A DNA stretch of 16,744 nucleotides, from contig CAZBMS010000034.1 of the NCBI GenBank assembly GCA_964493125.1, positions 1 to 16,744 on the forward strand, given 5' to 3'. The stretch comes from QGNO01 sp964493125 (GTDB lineage Bacteria > Chloroflexota > Dehalococcoidia > Lucifugimonadales > QGNO01). Positions 14,233 through 16,744 of this stretch are shown piece by piece; the first letter of the stretch is position 1, and each line of letters starts with the position of its first letter. Under the pieces are notes generated by a model. It was not told the origin of the DNA, ran no database searches, and saw nothing but the letters and a program-made list of their open reading frames with translations. A program made the position numbers and the translations under genes.

Positions 14233-15147
14233 ATGATTCAACCACTCGCTATACGGATTGGAGCTAACCCTTACATTATTGATACTGGAAATCTTATTTT
14301 GACTTGGCATGGTTTATTTACTTTTATAGCTGTTGCTGTTGCGGTTGTGCTGATTGCTCGTTGGGGAAAGAAGGCAGGAATAGATCCAGATGCTATATAT
14401 GCGACGGCGGTTTGGGTGGTTGTCGCAGGAATAATTGGGGCGAGGCTTTTTCATGTTATAGACCGATGGGATTTCTACGGCCAGAACCCAGGGCAAATAC
14501 TAGCTGTGTGGCGAGGCGGCATTGCTTTGTATGGGGCTATCATAACTGGGTTTGCTGGCGCTTATGTTTATGTATGGGGTAGAGGTTATCTTGCGCGTAT
14601 TTATGCTGGTGAGACTATGGGGTGGTTTAAGCGGTTGGTTGGAGAAAAGATAGCAAAAGGCTATCTAGCAGGAGAGATGCAGGCGAAGTTTAAGACATTC
14701 TCTTTTGGTGTCGCGGCAGATTTGACAGTTCCCGCTTTACTAATGGCTCAAACGATAGGGCGTATAGGTGACATAATAAATGGTGAACATGTCGCGGCTA
14801 GGTCGGATGCGCCGTGGGCTTTTCTGTATAGTCATCCTTTGAGCGCATCATTTGAAAAGTGGGGTTTGAATGGTACTCATCCCGTTATTGCCTACGAAAT
14901 GATTTTAAACATGATAATTTTGGCTGTAATTTGGAATCTTAGAGGTAGGTTGGCTCCCCCGGGAATGTTGTTTGCTCTGTATCTAATGCTGTATTCAATC
15001 GGGAGATTCTTTATACAGTTCCTTAGGCTAGACAAAGTTTGGTTTGGTGGGCTTCAAGAAGCCCATATAATAGCGCTGATTGTTTTGCTTGTAACGGTTC
15101 CGTTAATAGCGTCTAAGGCGCGTTGGGTGAAGAAATCGTCGCGTTAA
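14233..15147 (+). CDS. lgt: Phosphatidylglycerol:prolipoprotein diacylglyceryl transferase
   Basis: From ATG 14233 the protein has 304 residues and about seven membrane segments. It moves diacylglycerol from phosphatidylglycerol to the lipobox Cys of prolipoproteins. Recognisable family segments are GARLFHVIDRW (69-79), VWRGGIALYGA (92-102), TIGRIGDIINGEHVA (174-188), HPVIAYE (216-222) and SIGRFFIQFLR (255-265). Differences from the standard enzyme: the signature GRxGNF(L/I)NxExxG reads GRIGDIINGEHVA, so the usual Asn is Asp180, Phe is Ile181 and the last Gly is Ala188; Arg177, Asn183 and Glu185 are kept. The usual His of HGG is Tyr100. Residues of about 115-157 are an insertion. A longer frame starts at ATG 14215, but AAGGAG at 14221-14226 and the promoter, which predicts an RNA start near 14218, both favour 14233. 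Confidence 0.9.
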   Translation: MIQPLAIRIGANPYIIDTGNLILTWHGLFTFIAVAVAVVLIARWGKKAGIDPDAIYATAVWVVVAGIIGARLFHVIDRWDFYGQNPGQILAVWRGGIALYGAIITGFAGAYVYVWGRGYLARIYAGETMGWFKRLVGEKIAKGYLAGEMQAKFKTFSFGVAADLTVPALLMAQTIGRIGDIINGEHVAARSDAPWAFLYSHPLSASFEKWGLNGTHPVIAYEMILNMIILAVIWNLRGRLAPPGMLFALYLMLYSIGRFFIQFLRLDKVWFGGLQEAHIIALIVLLVTVPLIASKARWVKKSSR

Positions 15148-15153
15148 TATTTG

Positions 15154-15165
15154 GATCCTAGGATC
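15154..15165. repeat. 12-base perfect palindrome between lgt and fabF
   Basis: GATCCTAGGATC lies 7 bases after the lgt stop in the 92-base region between the convergent lgt and fabF genes. It lacks a loop and a following T-run, so it is not a standard terminator. It may be chance or a protein site. Confidence 0.3.
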
Positions 15166-15239
15166 GCTGAGTTAATTTAGTCACGAAATATCGGTAGTTA
15201 AAGTTCCAGGAAGTACCTTAGCCCAATTTTGTTATAGGC

Positions 15240-16490
15240 TCAGATCTGAATTTTGTCATTCGAGCGAAGAATTAAAGAAGAATTATGACCGCCAAATCCC
15301 AAGGCATTTGACATTGCTACTTCGACTCTTAATCTCTTAGCCGTTGTCGGAGTGTAATCCAAGTCGCATTTCGGATCTTTCGTATTTAAGTTGATTGTAG
15401 GTGGAATTATACCCTTTTCAAGGATCACAACGCTTATGGCTGCCTCCAATGCGGCACCAGCACCCAGTAAATGACCAGTCATGGACTTAGTAGAGCTTAT
15501 TGCCAATGAATTAGCATGGTTATTGAAGACAGATTTGATAGCTTTTGTTTCTACCTCGTCGTTTAATTTTGTTGAAGTACCATGAGCATTTATGTAATCG
15601 ATATCTTTGGGTTCTAAACCCGAAGATGCCAATGCGAGATTTAATGCTCTAGTTGCCCCATGACCATCCGGGTCAGGTTGAGTGACGTGGAAAGCGTCAG
15701 AACTGGCTCCATATCCGATAAGCTCAGCAAGTACTTCGGAGTTTCTACGAATCACGCTAGATTCACTTTCTAGGAATAGAATCCCAGATCCTTCACCCAT
15801 AACGAAGCCATCCCTATTTAAATCGAATGGCCGGCTTGCAGACTGAGGGTCCTCGTTCCTTTTCGATAGAGCCTGGCATGCGTTGAACCCCGCAATGCCG
15901 ATAGGGGATATAGGTGCTTCTGCACCTCCGGCTATAGCCATATTTGCTTCACCTCGCTTTATCATGCTCCAGGCTTGACCTATAGCCTCTGCCCCGCTAG
16001 AACATGACGAAACTGGTGAATAGTTGACTCCTTTAGTTCCTAAGGCCATAGAGACTTGGCTCGCGGCCATATCTGACAGCATTTTGGGTACTAGAAAAGG
16101 ACTTACCCGATTCGCTCCACGCTCTGCCAAAGTCTTGAACTGTTCGGAGAGTGTAAGTAAGCCCCCTACTGCGCTGCCGATAATAGTTGTGACCTTGGTT
16201 AGATCCTCATTCTCCGGACGAAAGTTGGCCTGCCAGGCTGCTTCTTGAGCTGCGACAAGTGCGAATTGGGCAAATCTGTCCATATGCCTAGCCGATTTTT
16301 TTGAGATAAAGTCGGTGGGTTCGAAATCATTAACTTCGGCAGCAAATCTCGTTTCGAGATTTTCTGCGTCGAACGATTTGATATAGTCCGCGCCGGATAT
16401 GCCATTTATAAGATTGTTCCAAGTTCTGGCGGTATCGAGGCCAAGCGGTGTAATCATGCCTATGCCAGTCACGAAAACGCGATTTGTCAC
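15240..16490 (-). CDS. fabF: 3-oxoacyl-[acyl carrier protein] synthase II (KAS II)
   Basis: The protein has 416 residues, the usual FabF length. It condenses malonyl-ACP with acyl-ACP in fatty acid elongation. The thiolase-fold catalytic set is complete: nucleophile Cys163 in SSCSSGAEAIG, His303 in NAHGTST, Lys335 in STKSMTGH and His340 in GHLLGAGAALEA. Also present are RPFDLNRDGFVMGEG and the C-terminal glycine loop NALGFGGHNSS. The motif around Cys163 (SSCSSGAEA) departs slightly from the common TACATGAHA, with Glu where many FabF proteins have His, but stays within the family. The start is GTG at 16490, with AAGGAG five bases upstream; no ATG is nearby in frame. No other fab genes or acpP lie in the window; the gene is convergent with lgt. 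Confidence 0.95.
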   Translation of the reverse strand: MTNRVFVTGIGMITPLGLDTARTWNNLINGISGADYIKSFDAENLETRFAAEVNDFEPTDFISKKSARHMDRFAQFALVAAQEAAWQANFRPENEDLTKVTTIIGSAVGGLLTLSEQFKTLAERGANRVSPFLVPKMLSDMAASQVSMALGTKGVNYSPVSSCSSGAEAIGQAWSMIKRGEANMAIAGGAEAPISPIGIAGFNACQALSKRNEDPQSASRPFDLNRDGFVMGEGSGILFLESESSVIRRNSEVLAELIGYGASSDAFHVTQPDPDGHGATRALNLALASSGLEPKDIDYINAHGTSTKLNDEVETKAIKSVFNNHANSLAISSTKSMTGHLLGAGAALEAAISVVILEKGIIPPTINLNTKDPKCDLDYTPTTAKRLRVEVAMSNALGFGGHNSSLILRSNDKIQI

Positions 16491-16613
16491 GGGATCTCCT
16501 TGAAATATAGAAAAGGTTTGCGCATTAGTGAAACAACTCGTCGAAATTGACGTCCCTTTAATTTATGAGAAAGCACTACGAATTGCCGAAGTAGTGAAAG
16601 CCGTCATCTCTTA

Positions 16614-16644
16614 ATTATACATTAGGTGGACTTATATTGGGCAA
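16614..16644 (-). promoter_or_regulatory. Candidate promoter for fabF
   Basis: On the minus strand TTGCCC (16644-16639) and a consensus TATAAT (16619-16614) are separated by 19 bases, slightly longer than ideal. The predicted leader of about 117 bases contains a stem (CACTAC at 16574-16579 with GTAGTG at 16591-16596) and two very short ORFs. Confidence 0.5.
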
Positions 16645-16657
16645 GTGCTTGTGGTCG

Positions 16658-16687
16658 TTGACCTGTGTGAATGGGGGATGCTACTAT
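16658..16687 (+). promoter_or_regulatory. Candidate outgoing promoter at the right edge
   Basis: TTGACC (16658-16663) and TACTAT (16682-16687) are separated by 18 bases, pointing right. RNA would start near 16694. Its first bases contain a 7-bp stem, TACCTGC at 16704-16710 with GCAGGTA at 16726-16732. The gene it would serve is outside the window. Confidence 0.45.
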
Positions 16688-16744
16688 CCTTCGGTGTGAA
16701 AGGTACCTGCTGATAGGAAATGGAGGCAGGTAATAATCCGAGGT

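Noticed and set aside
15148..15239. Bidirectional terminator between lgt and fabF
   Set aside because: The palindrome at 15154-15165 has no loop and no T-run; no convincing GC-rich hairpin with a T-tract was found.

Overview
The window looks like chromosomal DNA of an uncultivated bacterium, most likely a Chloroflexota (Dehalococcoidia/SAR202-like). The grounds are indirect: a lipoprotein with a long Pro-Thr 'PTATPVPP' linker of the kind common in that phylum, a fairly AT-rich composition, frequent TTG and GTG starts, and single housekeeping genes on alternating strands. The taxonomic call is inference. I see no tRNA, rRNA, CRISPR array, insertion sequence or prophage.

Layout. Positions 1-1102 (minus strand) hold two cell-surface genes in tandem: a Pro-Thr-rich lipoprotein, then an Asn/Gln/Pro 12-residue-repeat exported protein that runs off the left edge. 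Next come an old-yellow-enzyme family oxidoreductase (-), the fluoride channel crcB (+), a gamma-glutamyltransferase (-), an SDR-SRPBCC fusion protein (+) and a D-2-hydroxyacid dehydrogenase (-). From 7541 the plus strand carries lipB, a COG1579-type coiled-coil/zinc-ribbon protein, a serine-recombinase-like protein and the RNase P RNA gene rnpB. After rnpB come a ketopantoate reductase (-), a birA-type biotin ligase (+), a small membrane-anchored protein (-), a xerD-type recombinase (-), lgt (+) and fabF (-). The right edge holds the leader of fabF and what looks like a promoter for a plus-strand gene outside the window.

How the genes relate. Several serve cofactor and lipid biology: LipB (lipoyl transfer), the biotin ligase (biotinylation of acyl-CoA carboxylases), the ketopantoate reductase (pantothenate/CoA), FabF (fatty acid elongation) and Lgt (lipidation of proteins such as the lipoprotein at 314-1102). 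They are not one operon. Most neighbours are divergent or convergent, and only 9094/9098 (3-base gap) and 314/277 (36-base gap) look co-transcribed.

The most unusual item is the serine-recombinase homologue at 9098-10354. Its recombinase domain and zinc ribbon look complete. Its N-terminal catalytic domain, however, has Asp where the nucleophilic Ser should be and lacks the other active-site motifs. It sits directly behind the zinc-ribbon gene and just ahead of rnpB, with no sign of a mobile element. It reads as a domesticated, non-cutting DNA-binding protein of unknown role. Secondary points are an Lgt with a divergent signature and an internal insertion, the SDR-SRPBCC fusion, the two repeat-rich surface genes, and two tiny ORFs in the fabF leader.
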